A stretch of 64,000 nt of DNA, from positions 119,572,410-119,636,409 of the forward strand of contig CM063284.1 in the NCBI GenBank assembly GCA_032173965.1. Direction: 5' to 3'. Under the pieces are notes generated by a model. That model searched no databases and was not told the DNA's origin. It saw only the letters and a program-made list of their open reading frames with translations. Numbering within the stretch: position 1 is the first letter of the stretch; each line of letters starts with the position of its first letter. Source of the stretch: Sitta carolinensis. Lineage: Eukaryota > Chordata > Aves > Passeriformes > Sittidae. Below, piece by piece: positions 51,486 through 64,000 of the stretch. A program made the translations under genes and the position numbers.

Positions 51486-52085
51486 CTACTTACTGCCTGC
51501 ATCTTCTGGGAGGGACACTGTGCCAGCAGGACTTCAAGCTGATGTGAATAGCTCTGGCTCTGATTTGCAGTAGAAACATGGATCCCTTTTGTATGAATAG
51601 AGTGGACTTCAGCAGGCCCGTATATGATGGATTCAAATTCCCAGGGGAAAGGTAACCTGGCAGAAGAGATGTCTGCTGAGGATCAAATTTGTTGGCCTTC
51701 AAACAGCTTAAAGACACATAGTGAGTGGATCCAAACTAGAATAAATTATCCAGGGACACAGTCTGGCAAAGGTCTGAGGGCTGGGCTGTGTACACCTCCT
51801 TCCTTCATCTGCAGTGGTAAAGCAAAGGATGAAGAGGGAAGAGCAGTTAAAACAAGCAACTGTGTTAACAAAAGAGAGTGGAGATATGCTGCCTATTCTT
51901 ATGCAGTCTCTTTTCCCCCTAGATATAGCAGCTTTCAGTTCTTCATGCTTACACACTGGTTCCCAGGACACAACAGCAAAGCAAGGAGACAAACAGATGT
52001 GGCTGGCTTTGGTTACAGATTTCTGACAGTGAGGTCCTCCTCTAACCCTGAAGGAAATTCACTGCCATACAGTGTGTCCTAGTGC
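51486..52085. other. Segment with the longest ORF of the window, probably non-coding
   Basis: The + strand frame at 51624-52082 runs 152 codons, and - strand frames of 75 and 94 codons overlap it. The conceptual product has no signal peptide, no repeat and no domain I recognise. The composition here is somewhat less AT-rich, which lowers stop frequency on both strands. For DNA of this composition an ORF of this length is near what chance gives over 64 kb, so I treat it as non-coding. A lineage-specific or non-coding RNA exon cannot be excluded. Confidence 0.45.
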
Positions 52086-54319
52086 CGAAGCAGTGCTGGC
52101 ATACACATACAAGTGAAGATTTGGAATCTCTGTGCTCTTCAGCCTGTGGAGCCTCTGATAGTCATGCCAATTCATAGCCTGGAGAGTTCTGATGTGGAAA
52201 TTCAACTTGCAAAGTACACTAGTGCTGTTCCTACCCATCTGTGGATTTATTTACATGACGGATCCTTATAAATGCTATTTGCTGGTGATAGCACCTCTTT
52301 CATCTTACTTTGACAACACATGAAATAGGTGCAAATGAGCTAAATATTTACCCCTTTGCCAGCTCTGAGCTGCAAACTCCAACAGCATGCCCAAATAATC
52401 CATTTCAGCGGAACTGTGACTCCCGCTGAAAAGTTAAAAGAGTGGACAGGATCACATTCTGCAGATAAGAGAACTTAGTGCTCAGTTCTATAAATACAGT
52501 GAAAGTGAGTGGGTGATTGCAGTTTGTTAGCCTCTCCATAGCCACACTTCTGCAATTAAAGACCCAGCACACACAGGTGAAATGGGACAGTGAAAGTTTT
52601 CTCTACTGGAAAGACATGTCAGGAAAGATCCCTGGCTGATAGAGTGGTTGCCTGGAAGTGAGTAGAGACTTATATCTACTGAGCATATACTCCAAGAAAA
52701 AAAAAAAAAAATTCCAGTTTCTTGAAATAATAGGGTGTTTTGTTATTTAATTCAGTGAGACAGGCTGTCAATCCCAAATCTTTGGGACATAAGAAGATTG
52801 CAACATATCATTGGAAGAGGTGTTATTTTCCTACTGCATGTAGGGCTAGGATGGATGTCAAAATCAGAGAGGAGGCAAGGTGGAAGGAGGAGGGTCATTT
52901 TTTCAGCAGTTTGGACTGTGAGATATGTGCTCTTCCAAGCACCTGCCATACTGAATGGTTATATATAGTTGGTTGCAAATGCTCTTTCTGCTGCAACCAA
53001 GCTGCTATGGCAATGACACAGGTTGTGATGTATGCCGGTTTCTCTGTGTAGGATGTTCTCATGCAACTCTTTAGTATCAACCTGTGACTATTTGGCCTTC
53101 TAACAAGTGGGTGGGTGCTGAAGTCTTCCTCATGGGGTATCTCATGCAAAAGCTGCAGTTATTTTTCCTAATGCTTTTGTTTTGCAGGCATGATGTGTAC
53201 CTGAAATATCTGTCCTTGGTTTTTGTAGCTTTTTTGTGACATATTTGTTGTGTCCTCCAGAAATGCCTAGTATTTTACCAGAATATTGAGAGAGGGAATA
53301 AGACACGACCTACTGTGTTCTATTTCTGGGAACATTCTTCATGATAGTTGTGTTTACACTGACTGTATCCTCAAGCCCACACTTAAAATATAGATCAAAC
53401 AGTATTGCCAACATGTATTTTTCCTTGAGAGATTTTTCCAAATATGGAGTCATATTTGCTGCCCTGCCAGTATTCTTGCAGCTAGTGTCTGTTTTATATT
53501 TCTATGCAATTCCTCTTGTTAAAGAAAGAAAGAAAGAAAGAAAAGCATAATGGCCAATGTCTGGCTAAAATGTGCAGTTGGGAGTATTGACTCTGTTGTG
53601 ATTTCAGATGGGTAAATTATAAATAAATATGCAAGGAGCATGCAGCAATGAACTCTTGGGTGTAGTGCTGCTATTCTACCATTTCTGTTATGTTGAGATG
53701 ACACCAAGACAGTCATGCAATGGCAGCAAATAGAAATCGTGTGGTTAAGAAGTCTCCTCTCAAGCTATTTAATATGCAATGTACTGCTCAGAATCCTGCT
53801 ACAGTGGAGATACAGATATATTGCTAGGCCTTGCACATTTGATTCATAGCTTGTTAATAGTACATGATCAGTTAAACAGTGCAGAATGAATACGTGAAAT
53901 TATTTAATCATTTAGAAATCATGAAATTTGCTAAATAATAGGGTAAGGAAAATTGAATTTGTGCATTTTTTTGTCATTGCAGAGCAGTCCAGGCTAGCCT
54001 TTAATTTTCATTACTGGGTCGAGTTACAGTGTCAGGTTTAATTCATGGGCATTTATAAAAGGCACATTTTAACAATCTTCATTAGGAAAAATGCTGTAAT
54101 TTTTCCTGAAGGGTCATAAGGTATTGCACAAAAAATGAAGTAAACTTAGGCCACTGATCTTAAAAATGCTTTCTTTTTTGGCATTCTTTACACCATAAGA
54201 GGGCAAAAGCCCAGTATCTGTGATGTTACTCAGTTTGGTATATTTCATCCTCTTCAAAAGGCTTCATCTCTCTGGACAACCCAAACTATTAATCTAGGGA
54301 AAAAGAGTCAGCACTTAAT
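52086..54319. other. Non-coding sequence with simple repeats
   Basis: No exon is recognised. It contains a run of 15 A at 52697-52711 and the AAAG microsatellite listed separately. Two ORFs of 103 (+, 52740-53051) and 84 (-, 52895-53149) codons overlap each other and look like chance frames. Confidence 0.6.
53521..53545. repeat. (AAAG)n microsatellite
   Basis: Five perfect AAAG units at 53521-53540 are followed by AAAAG. It is short and probably polymorphic, with no functional implication. Confidence 0.9.
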
Positions 54320-54372
54320 AACGGAATGCTACTTTATTGAGCACTTAAACCGTGGCCAGGAAAAGCAAATAC
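54320..54372 (+). mobile_element. Possible MIR-like SINE core remnant
   Basis: The words TTTATTGAGCACTTA (about 54333-54347) followed by GTGGCCAGG (54352-54360) resemble the conserved core of the ancient mammalian/amniote MIR SINE, in which TTTATTGAGCGCTTA precedes GTGCCAGGC. The match is only about 30 bases long and could be chance. No tRNA-like head is visible upstream. Confidence 0.25.
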
Positions 54373-57300
54373 ACTCTGAACCAATGCAGTGCGCTGAAGT
54401 GGAATATAAATGTTGCAGAGCTTATCTATGGAAGCATGTTGTCATTTCTCTGAGGTTTCTATCAACTTTTAATCAAAACCATACCTGAAATTGGCCCGTG
54501 TTACTGTGATCATTTTTGAATGTTCTGTACTGCTAAGTCTAGCACACAGATTTATAATGTTTGAACACTAGTGCTTTTGCCAAAAGTCGCAAGAAAGTTG
54601 CAGGCTTCAGACACACATCATCAGTACATGTAGTGTATCTACTTCAGAAGCAAAGAGAAGTCCACTGGAGATGGTCACAAATGCACTCCAGTGGCTAGAA
54701 CCAATGATCCGATAAAGTTGCAAGATGATCTGGGAAATGTATTGCTTTAATGAACGAGGAGGAATGTATTCACAAAGACCAGCTGCAGATCAGGTAGGCT
54801 AAAAGCATATTAGCTCCTATAAAAGTCAGTTTGGAAAGCCTGTAGTTAGAGTTCAACACTAAATTGGCCTATAGAATGCCAGCACTGATTTAATACGTTG
54901 CTCAATGACATGTGTTTTTTCTATTCATTCATTTTTCTTAGCACAGCTGGTCCTTGTGCCTCTTATCTTTCTTACATACAGAGTATTGTGAGGGTCATAC
55001 AAAAGTATATGAAGAAAATTTCCACATATAATCCATAATGCCTAATGTACATACCTGAAGTTCACGTTTCAAACTTCAGGTAGAAAGATCCTAGCACAGC
55101 CATAAGCTGTATTTTAGGCTTAACTTCCTGTTTTGTTGCTTCATAAACAAACACTTGCTCATGTGTTCTGATAGCCCATGGAAACAGACATGTCCATAGG
55201 CAATTCTGGGCTTTGTTGTCTGATAATGCATCTACTAGAATAGCTGTTAATCTAGAGATTTCATATAGCACTACATTTTATATACAGACATCAAAAAACA
55301 CACATATCTCATATTCCAGCTATCTTTGGGTATGTATTAGAAACACAGAAAAAAATACAACAGCCAAAACGAAAACCAGGACTGGTTCACCTAGTATCAC
55401 CGCTGATACTTTTCTGCAATGGTAATACATAAAAATGCTATAAGAAGTATCAAAACAAAATGAAAAAAATATACGTGTGCACATAATACATAATGTTAGT
55501 GAAGTACTTATTTAGTAAACTATACGAGTTAATCATATCCTCATTACGAAAGTTTTGAGAAATACAGGTTGATCTAAAACATATAAAACATTATAAAGTA
55601 AGGAAAGGATATACTAACATTGTCGTGTATTATTTTTTCCAAGGAAAACACCATATGTTGTTTTGTTTTGATAATGAAGAAGGTGTGAAGAATGAGCTTC
55701 ATGTAAGAAGCAGCAGACAGTGTAAAATGTATATTTTTCTAGTGGTTTGACAATTTAGATCCTTGTTTCTAATTTTTAAAAGTTAGAAAATAATATATTT
55801 ATGGTCATTAGATGAAATATTGAATTATTTATATGAGGCAGGCTAGATTAGGTAAAATGTAATTAATTTGACTCTCCTTTCCCTAAACTTTATCTCATTT
55901 GGCACTGGTATTGGAACAACTCCATTCTGTACTCAATTTTCAAAGTGTTTCCATTTTGTTTCATGATATTTGCCCAGTGTTTTAAAGGTAAATAGGCATT
56001 CAAGCACTCCAGATACTTTGCAGAGTGAAGCGACCATGATCAGAGCCTTCTGAGGCAGTCACATAGTCAGTTGGGGGAAAAAATTACTCATTTTTATGAA
56101 ACATCCAAGTCCATTATCCTTTATGTAGCCAAGACCCCAAATTACCCTGATGTACTTGGCTGAGTACGTGATGAATGGGTTGGCTGGAGGAAGGAACTGG
56201 TAGCGTTTGCAATTTCCATGTATCTCTGGGAGGTCCCTGTAAGAAGTCTCAAGCAATAATTTGAAGACTCTTCACATGAAGTAGCTCAAGATTATTATTT
56301 TTCTATCTTTTGAAATAAATTGCATAAGTAATTTGGACAGTAGGAATAGTAAATGAAAAATAATCATTCTAGATGGAGCTTTGTTTCCTGCTTTGCATCT
56401 ACTTCTTCCCCTTTGATTCTTACCTGCTTCTTGTCACTCTATTATCCAAACAGCTTGATGTTTCATGCCTCTGTAACATTTGCCCTGAAAATTCACAGAA
56501 TAGTGGTGTCTACATCTAAATGACTGGTTTGGGGGGGTCTTCCAGGTTTCTAAGTGCTTACTGAGACCCTGCCATGCACCAGCACACTCCGAGGTTTCTG
56601 GAGAAATAAAATCCAGGTGTTTTGGCTAGAAATACTCTCCAGTGTCCACCACCTTTGTCCCAGATGAGCCATGGTCCATGCCATAATCCACTCAGTCTAG
56701 GTGCTGCCATAATTACCAACAGTGCTTACTCCATATAAAACTGTTTGGAGGGAAACATTTAGAAAGCTATCTAATCTTTGGTAGATCTGTTAGCAGAAAT
56801 ACTATTTACATATTCAAAACAGAAAAGGTCATGCAGCTTATGAATATGTTTTGTGTTTATGTCACCCATTGAAAATCATTAGGTAGCACGGATCACAGAA
56901 TTTCTTTCAGCTGAGACAGAAATACAAGAGTCAGATGTTACAAATAAACTCCAATTTCAATTGATTGAATAATTATTTTATTCAGCCAGTTTTCTTTAGA
57001 AAATGGTTACATCAAATGGCTTTTGAAAACTGTTCCAGATGTCAGTTGTTGTTTTTCATTGGGAATGCATGAGCAAATGGAAGGTAATTTGATTGATACC
57101 AGCATCGCACACAAATATGACGCGGTATTCTATCTTAATACATGTGACAAGCAATTTCACTCCCAGCTAAACTAAACCTGAGTGTTCTTTTTCCTAGTTT
57201 AAACAGCCATTCAGTTTTAATCCTGTTTGTAATCACAGAATACACTCCTTTGCCTCTTCCAGCAACAAGTACGTTTGAAAATGAAAGCTTTAATCTGCTA

Positions 57301-60300
57301 CAAGTTCATCCTTCCTGGTATCACTTAACTTAATGTCAGGGTATACTGAAAGTCTTCAGTCAAAACTATTAAGAACATGCTGTTTTTTGATGGAATAACT
57401 CTTTTAGGAACCACACTGCTTCCTATAGAAAATGTTGACTCTAGGTTGAAATTGCCGGAAAACCAAAAGTGCTACGTTAGATGTACTTTCTCCATTCTTC
57501 CCATTCCCACTTGCTTCTGTGTCCACTTCCTTGGTCAGATTACACTGCCTGTAAAGCATTTAAATGTCTCTAAGAGCAGTGAGATTCAGTGGACTGTGAA
57601 GGCAGACAGGACAAAATGTCAGAGCAAAACATTTGCAAACAATTGTTTTTCTTCCTTCTTCTCCTGGCTTTGAGATCTGTTACTCTGAAGTAGTGATTTA
57701 CAACAAGATCATGTTACTTCTTAACATATTCACCATACTTTGACAGCTTAATAGGTTTCAATAGCACATTTTAAAAAGCTGACAAACATTTCAAAATATG
57801 ATTCCTGGTATGTCATTAAAAAATAATGCTATTCTAAGATCCAGCACTTCCTTTAAAAACAAAACAACACAAAACTTCAAACAACAATTAGCCATGCTTT
57901 TAAGTGCTTAAGACAATTATTTTTTTTTTTTTATTTTATTTTTTTTTTAGGTTTCACAAGTTCTGGGACAGTAAATAAAACATGATTTCTAATGTCTTTC
58001 TGCAGCCTGTAAGAAAGTAAATAGAACGAAACTGTAGTTTACACAGAGCAGCTGAAAAAGTGTTAATTTATGAAGACCAGTGAGCCCTATTGTCTCTATT
58101 TGCTCCTTAGCAACAAAAAATTCTGGGAAAATCCTGACTACCTCGAATTTAGTGGGAATTTAATCACTCACTTCAACAGCTTGGGCTGTACTAGTAAATA
58201 AAAAATGCTTGGAGCTCTCCTCTGCACAACTGCATTGTAGTTTCCTACTGGGACTGTCTCCATGCCCCTTCCCAAGCCCTGCATAGGAGTGCTGGGGTAG
58301 AGGAGTAACTGGCCCAGGACAAAGTCAGGCCAGGGGCTCTTCTGGAAACCAGCAGAACAAAGTGGCATAGCCACGAACACTGAGGCTAGAAATTCACCTT
58401 GCCTTCCAGTCTCTTTTAACTAAAGTATACTTGTCCCTTGTTTCTCTGTTCCTCCCATAATTTCAATATCTGAAATATTAGATCATAAATATAGGCATCA
58501 CCTGATTTTTTGCCATCGCAGTTCAAAGGGATCAAGAGCCTTTCCAATGAAGTCGATGGTTGGTTGAAAGCTGGATTTGACTAAATTCTCCCCCCTCTAC
58601 GTAAAAAAAAATATCTGTAGAGTAATAAAATTTTAAATGTCCTTAAAACTGTAAAAGTTAAGCAACTATTTTATTTAATTACATACCATATGCCACATTT
58701 GGCACACATTAAAATCTGTAGGGTTTTAATGTGTTTCTTACTGCTCAGTAACTAGTACTTAGTTAAATATTTAATCTAAAACTCCTTAAATACAGAAGTG
58801 CCCTGCATGAATTTATAGTCTCCTGTCATGCAAGAAAGGAAGAGGTAAAAATCTGCAACTCTATAAAGCTTTAAAGGGTAAAAAAACATATATAATGAAT
58901 AGGAATCACCTTCCCTCTGGATCACTGAAACTTAGGTCATATGCTCCCTCCAATTTGACAAATTTTTTACAAAGTAAATTATGCTGTAGTGCAAACTTAA
59001 TGCATCTTCCTATCCACCATATATCTATTTGAAAGCAAATATTCAGTTCAATTTTCATGTATAAATACATGCTCTTTCAGACTGGGGAGTAAATATGTTT
59101 CATTTAAATGAGCATTTAAACATTTAAATGAAATTTGTGTTTTTCCTATTGATCATCTGTTGTGTATCTTCTTCCCTCAATTATGATTCCAAAGAGTTGA
59201 AAATAAGGCTTTGTCCTGTATTGTAATTATGGTTTTTCACAGTATGAAAGCATATAAGATTTTGAAGGCAGAAACAGCTGTATGGCATGCTAAGTCAAAT
59301 AAAAAGTTATTACAATTAATTTTTGTAGCCTAAAATTGTTGCCAGAAGGAAGAATTTTAAACCACATAGAGAAAGAATTCTGCCTTTTGATTCCCTCTTT
59401 TAGGTTGCAATGCCATAAAAAAACTGGGGAGGAAGAATGGGACCAGAACTATTCACTTAATGAAAATAATAAGAAAATTAAATAAAATACAAGCAAAGGC
59501 ACAGGTTACCTGAGTCTAAAGGACTTGAACTTAGAGCCTTCTCTACTCTACCTTTCCTTAATAGTGACAGATTTTCATAGGTGAGGTGGAATTCTATGGG
59601 AAACGCTCCACTTTTCCTTTGCCTCAACAACCTGCATTTTTTCATTGAAAGTCATTCCATTGGAGATATGGAAACACATGAAGATAAAAGTGGGATTTTT
59701 TTCTGAAACATTAGTAATCCAAAAGAATATGTTAGTGTGTTTCAAAGGTACAATGGAAAAGATGTCTCCCTCCTGGATTTCTTCTTTTGTTATTGTTATT
59801 TTTTAGGATGGATGAAAATTACAAAGCTTTATTTTATCAGCAAAAATCCTAAAGTCTTCCTCAACACTGGTAACATATGGCATTCTTTAATTTTTAGTCT
59901 CTATGATCACCAGGAGCATTAAATCAAACCATGATCTAGAGTCATCAAAGGGATAATGTACCATGAAAAGATGAAGTTAATTCAATTTCAATAACTTTAT
60001 TAGCACTATATGGTACTCAGGTACAGTGGAAGTTAATGAAGGCAATGAATAGTTGACATCTGTTCACTGAAAATAATTTAGTCCTAATTTAGTGTAGAGA
60101 GATAACTTCTACACCGAAACATCAGTTGTTTTTATTGCTGCCTAGTACACAAAATCAGCCTATTAGTTTGGCACAGATTTTTAATGGAACTGTCCTGACC
60201 TTGTATCAGCAATGAGAACTGGGATTATGTGGAGTAAATAGCTGTTGTCCCAGATTTTGGCATTCTTTGATCATAACTTTTAAAATTGTGTAAAGTGGCT

Positions 60301-63300
60301 TAGGAGGATATTCAGCAATGAGCAGCTGCAGGGCTTAGAACAGTGATGAGCAGTGTGTTCATCACTGGGAAAAAGGTCATATGAAACTCAAAATTTGTAC
60401 CCGTACTGTTCATATTTTATTTTGGAATACCTCTTTTATTTTTTCATTTGTAGCTCCAGATTGCAAATAGATACTCATCTGCTGGATAGCCTACTTACCA
60501 AGATACTTTGTTGAAAGCTGAGGATTTAAAGTGTACTTGTGCATAGAATATTTCTTTCTCATCTGAAAGGGTAAATACTCTATGTATTTAATTGAGACTG
60601 TAATGAAACAGTGTTTCCTGTTGCAGTTGGTTTCCTCTATAATTTTTAAAATTTTCTTGGAAGCTGTCTTAATGAAGCATTCCTCACAGTGCTCTGGTTT
60701 GTTAAAATATTTGTGCAAACCAAACATCTGAAGAAGCATGTTGCAAACATGAAGCAAGAGGAAACTGAGGGCTTGAGGCATATTTGAAAAAAATATTATT
60801 TGCTAGTTATCTTCCCCTTTTTGCTTAGACTGTTCCACTAACATCATGATTTCTAGAAGGATAATGTCCAGGAAGAATTTGAAGTTGTTTCATATAAACT
60901 ATATTCTGATAGCTAATAGTGGGACTGCCCACTATAATTACTTAACATTTAGGAAAAAGAGTGAAAGAACTCAGCTACTCATTTAAGTCCTGTAAGTCAA
61001 ATACACTCTGGAGTTTAAGCATAATAAAGTATTTGCCAAAAGGTAGCAATAAGAGGGAATCTGAAAGAATATCTAAAATTGCTTCTATAAGGCTCTGAAA
61101 AATTTTTTATTAGGAAGTCCTTTCCCTTCTATGACAGCAAATGCATGAAAGACAGTGCATTGATATTTCGTCAGTGGCAGGTGAGCTTCTTTATGACTAA
61201 ATAAGTGTTAGAGCTGCAGTTATTCACATTTAATGGTATCCTTAGGAAAGACACAGTTTACATTTTTTCTTTGAGCTTTACTGCAATTGCCTTTTTACCC
61301 ATTAATTCCTGAAGAGACATGAGCACTGCAGCTCTTACAAGTGACTGATGTACCAGGCTCAAGAGCCAGACAGGCAAAAATCCTTTTTCTTAAATGTCTC
61401 CTATAGTGCTGGCAAATCTGTAGTCAGGAACAAGACAGTACTGTGTATTTAAAACTGTGGATGAGCCTCAGCCTTTCTATTTAATGACATATTTCTTGTA
61501 AGCAAATATGCAATGGAAACTGAGCTCTGTGTGTGTGAGATTTTGTGTGTTTTAGCATTTAATGCAGCTGTTAAGTAGCGATTAATGTCTCTGTACAAAT
61601 CTATTTAGTTAGCCAGGTCTGAGTAAATAATGTATTATCTTATTCTGAGTCTCCTAATAAAGCACATGGAACATTCCTTTTAATATTGCTGTTTTGACCT
61701 AAAATAAGAAACAAGTATAACTTTCTTCACAATAGGGAAGTCAAAGATTAAGAGAGTCTCAAGTGGAATCGTTGTGGTAAGAACCACGAACAGCAGTTTG
61801 AAGGGTTACCTTAAATTACCCCAGCAGCAATTAACGTCCAGAAATTCAGATTCACCAATCCACTCTCAAAAGACTAAATTTACTCAAATAGCAGGTAGTT
61901 TCACATCTGTAAATAGGACAAAAGGCAATGGATTGGGCAGTTAGAAAGAAAATGCTGATTTACTGGCAGAGTTAATGAATTTCCTTTGGAAAAAAAAAAA
62001 ATTTAAAATACAGTGCTTGTCTTAAAGATTTGGATTTTAACTTGTGATCAGAAAAAGGAAATCAGACTCTTTTAATTCCTGACACATGGTTCTTCCAGCC
62101 TGCTTTCAGAAGCTTTCTGTAGCCCAGAGCGATAGACAGCAGAGAAATGATTTTCTAATTTTTATTTGTTTTAGCTAATCTATAAACAGTGCTTTGACCT
62201 AAAGATTGAGATTCCAGAGACTTATTCTCCTTGGAACCAGGAAGCTAAAGAAGCCCAGACAAAGTCACGAACAGGGGCAACTTTCTTTTTACTTGTCATG
62301 GGGAGAATAAAGCTTTTATCATCGCTGATAAAAAATGACTGCAACACTTATTGCTTTCAGTGTAAGAAGCTGCAAGATCAAGGTAATAGAGCGTTCTCCA
62401 AAGGATACAATGGGAAGTAAAAGCACTATTCTAGTATAGTGAAATAGAAATTCTTACGAAAAATGCGGTCATCCATTTTAAGCTGAATGATACTCAAGAA
62501 GAGAAAAAGACCATAGGTGGGCTTTTTGGGTATATTATAATCAGAGTCAGCAGAAAGCTCTGAGTAATGAAGCAGATGATCCTATGTGAGGTTGTCCATC
62601 TAAGCTTCCCAGCAGTAAGGAATTTACTATAACAATTTATGGACCTTGGTTCCCAGGGAAGGAAATATGTGTATGCCTTTCCTGATGTAACTGAAAGTAA
62701 AAGCTGAAAAATAAAGTAACTGTTCCCAGGGCTTTTCACATTCGACTTGATTTCTACATTAATCATCTCTATCACAAACAGTCCTTGGCTGTAGCCCATG
62801 AAGACAAAGGAATGATTTCACAAAGCAAAGGAAGACATTTTTCATTTAGTCTTGGACATCCTCGGTCTGAAAGGTAATCTTTCAATAACAGAGAAATTTA
62901 ATGTAGAAGCAGTGATATTGACAAGTAAGGTTAAACAGACTGAAGCAATGTTAAGTTTCACTTCAGATCCTGGGTAAAGACACTTCTCTTTGGGCCCAAT
63001 GTGTTTGAAGCTTTGTATCCTGGAAAAGTTAGGGCTAATCTTAACTTTTTTTTCTTTCCCTCACCTTTCCTGTCAAATGCCAGTTAGGGAACCAATCATG
63101 ATGCTTATCATGTCATTTAAAAGGTTTCCCACAAAATTTAAAAGATTTAAAAAAAAAAATCACAAGTAAGGAGTCTGAGAGATAATCATCTCTATTAATG
63201 TGCAATGTAATTAACAACCCTCTCCCCCAGAGTTGAGCGCTGAGATGCTCAAAGCCTGAAGCACAGAGAAAGATAGTCCATCTAAACTCATTTCTGAAGT

Positions 63301-63948
63301 AAAAGACAGCTGATAAAAAGTTGAAATTTCTTTCAATGAAGAGTTCTTTAGGAATGACTATTTAGGCAGAATGCATAGGGATGTTTTTCCTGTGTGCAGT
63401 GGGAACATTTTTCTCTGTGATGTTAAAGCCCCTGAGTTTGGGCTGATGACTTATCTGTGTTTCCCACAGCACTCTTGGATGCAAGGTGGCCAAGGAGGAC
63501 ATTCAGAAATGGTCATCTGCAGGGCCTAGAGCAGGGTTCCCAGATCTGCCCACCCTCTGGGACACCGGTGGCATAATGGTTATAGACAGGGAAATGCTGT
63601 GAGAGCAGGAGGTGAGCTGACAAGAATTTAGACAAAGTTTCTAAAAGAACTAATTTTTCATCTAAAGTTTGCCTGACTGGCCTAATATCACAAAGTATTT
63701 TGATTACTACATTTTTCAGAATAAGACCCTTACACTGTAAGTTTTCAATTACTTGAGAGAATGGCAGTATCAGCATGTCACCTAGCTTCTGTCATCTTTT
63801 TTGCCATGGAAACATTAACATGTCTGTAATTAATGAAAGGGTTGTGATCAAGAATGTTTTTCATGAGCCTGAATTGACGTATTGTCCTCTGCAAGATGAG
63901 GATATAGAGCTGATGAATGAAAGATCCTGGTTGTTTTGTTGTTCATTT
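54373..63948. other. Long AT-rich non-coding stretch, no gene seen
   Basis: About 9.5 kb without a recognised exon, RNA gene or mobile element. ORFs are at most 101 codons (62494-62799, -) and show no domain. Simple features are a T-rich tract at 57920-57948, the paired CATTTAAATGA words at 59101-59131, and 12 A at 61990-62001. The segment 55.4-55.9 kb is very AT-rich. Confidence 0.65.
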
Positions 63949-63982
63949 GGGACTTTTTGGTTTCTTTGGGTTTTTTGGGGGG
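63949..63982. repeat. G/T-rich low-complexity run at the window edge
   Basis: G runs at 63949-63951, 63959-63960, 63968-63970 and 63977-63982 are separated by T-rich spacers of seven, seven and six bases. The texture is similar to the tract at 3.43-3.57 kb. Such a run could form a weak G-quadruplex, which is inference. It stops shortly before the window ends. Confidence 0.6.
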
Positions 63983-64000
63983 CAAAGAAAATGAGAAGAG

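Noticed and set aside
63513..63776. 87-codon - strand frame as an exon
   Set aside because: Part reads like a plausible helix, but there is no recognisable family and the left part is ordinary GC-richer non-coding text.
1..64000. CRISPR arrays, tRNA or rRNA genes, phage or plasmid features
   Set aside because: There is no regularly spaced repeat array, no tRNA B-box in context, no rRNA sequence and no prokaryotic gene organisation.

Overview
This window looks like vertebrate, most probably bird, nuclear DNA. It is AT-rich and CpG-poor. It is littered with A/T homopolymers and carries two CR1-type LINE remnants plus one retroviral long terminal repeat (LTR) of a kind I associate with songbird genomes. 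I see no operons, ribosome-binding sites, tRNA, rRNA, CRISPR arrays or other prokaryotic features. The placement as a bird, and more tentatively a songbird, is an inference from the repeats. No gene in the window fixes the species or the chromosome.

I recognise no protein-coding exon. Open reading frames are short (the longest is about 150 codons), lie on both strands, often overlap in several frames, and none reads as a known domain apart from the CR1 remnant. A rough estimate for DNA of this composition gives a longest chance ORF of about this size. The window is therefore best described as a gene desert or the inside of a very large intron.

Layout. Positions 1-4384: unique AT-rich sequence with a short imperfect direct repeat near 1.6 kb and a long G/T-rich low-complexity tract at 3.43-3.57 kb. 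4385-5030: a CR1 LINE fragment on the + strand with the frameshifted C-terminal end of its reverse-transcriptase ORF. 5.0-36.9 kb: mostly featureless. It includes a possible regulatory cluster near 10.5-10.6 kb, a less AT-rich patch at 17.9-18.2 kb, a 30-A run at 29.55 kb, a possible very old LINE remnant at 31.4-31.8 kb and a homeodomain-type repeated site near 36.45 kb. 36881-37056: a compact CpG-rich islet that stands out from everything else. 37247-37713: a solo LTR on the - strand with a 28-T run inside it. 41725-42085: an old, diverged CR1 3' end on the - strand. 42-64 kb: again mostly featureless, with a perfect 11-bp hairpin at 43.2 kb, the longest ORF at 51.6-52.1 kb, a (AAAG)n microsatellite at 53.5 kb and a possible MIR-like remnant at 54.3 kb.

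I found no convincing new biological system. The observations most worth checking are the CpG islet with its adjacent LTR, which could be an unannotated promoter or first exon, and the clustered transcription-factor-like sites at 10.5 kb and 36.45 kb, which could be developmental enhancers.
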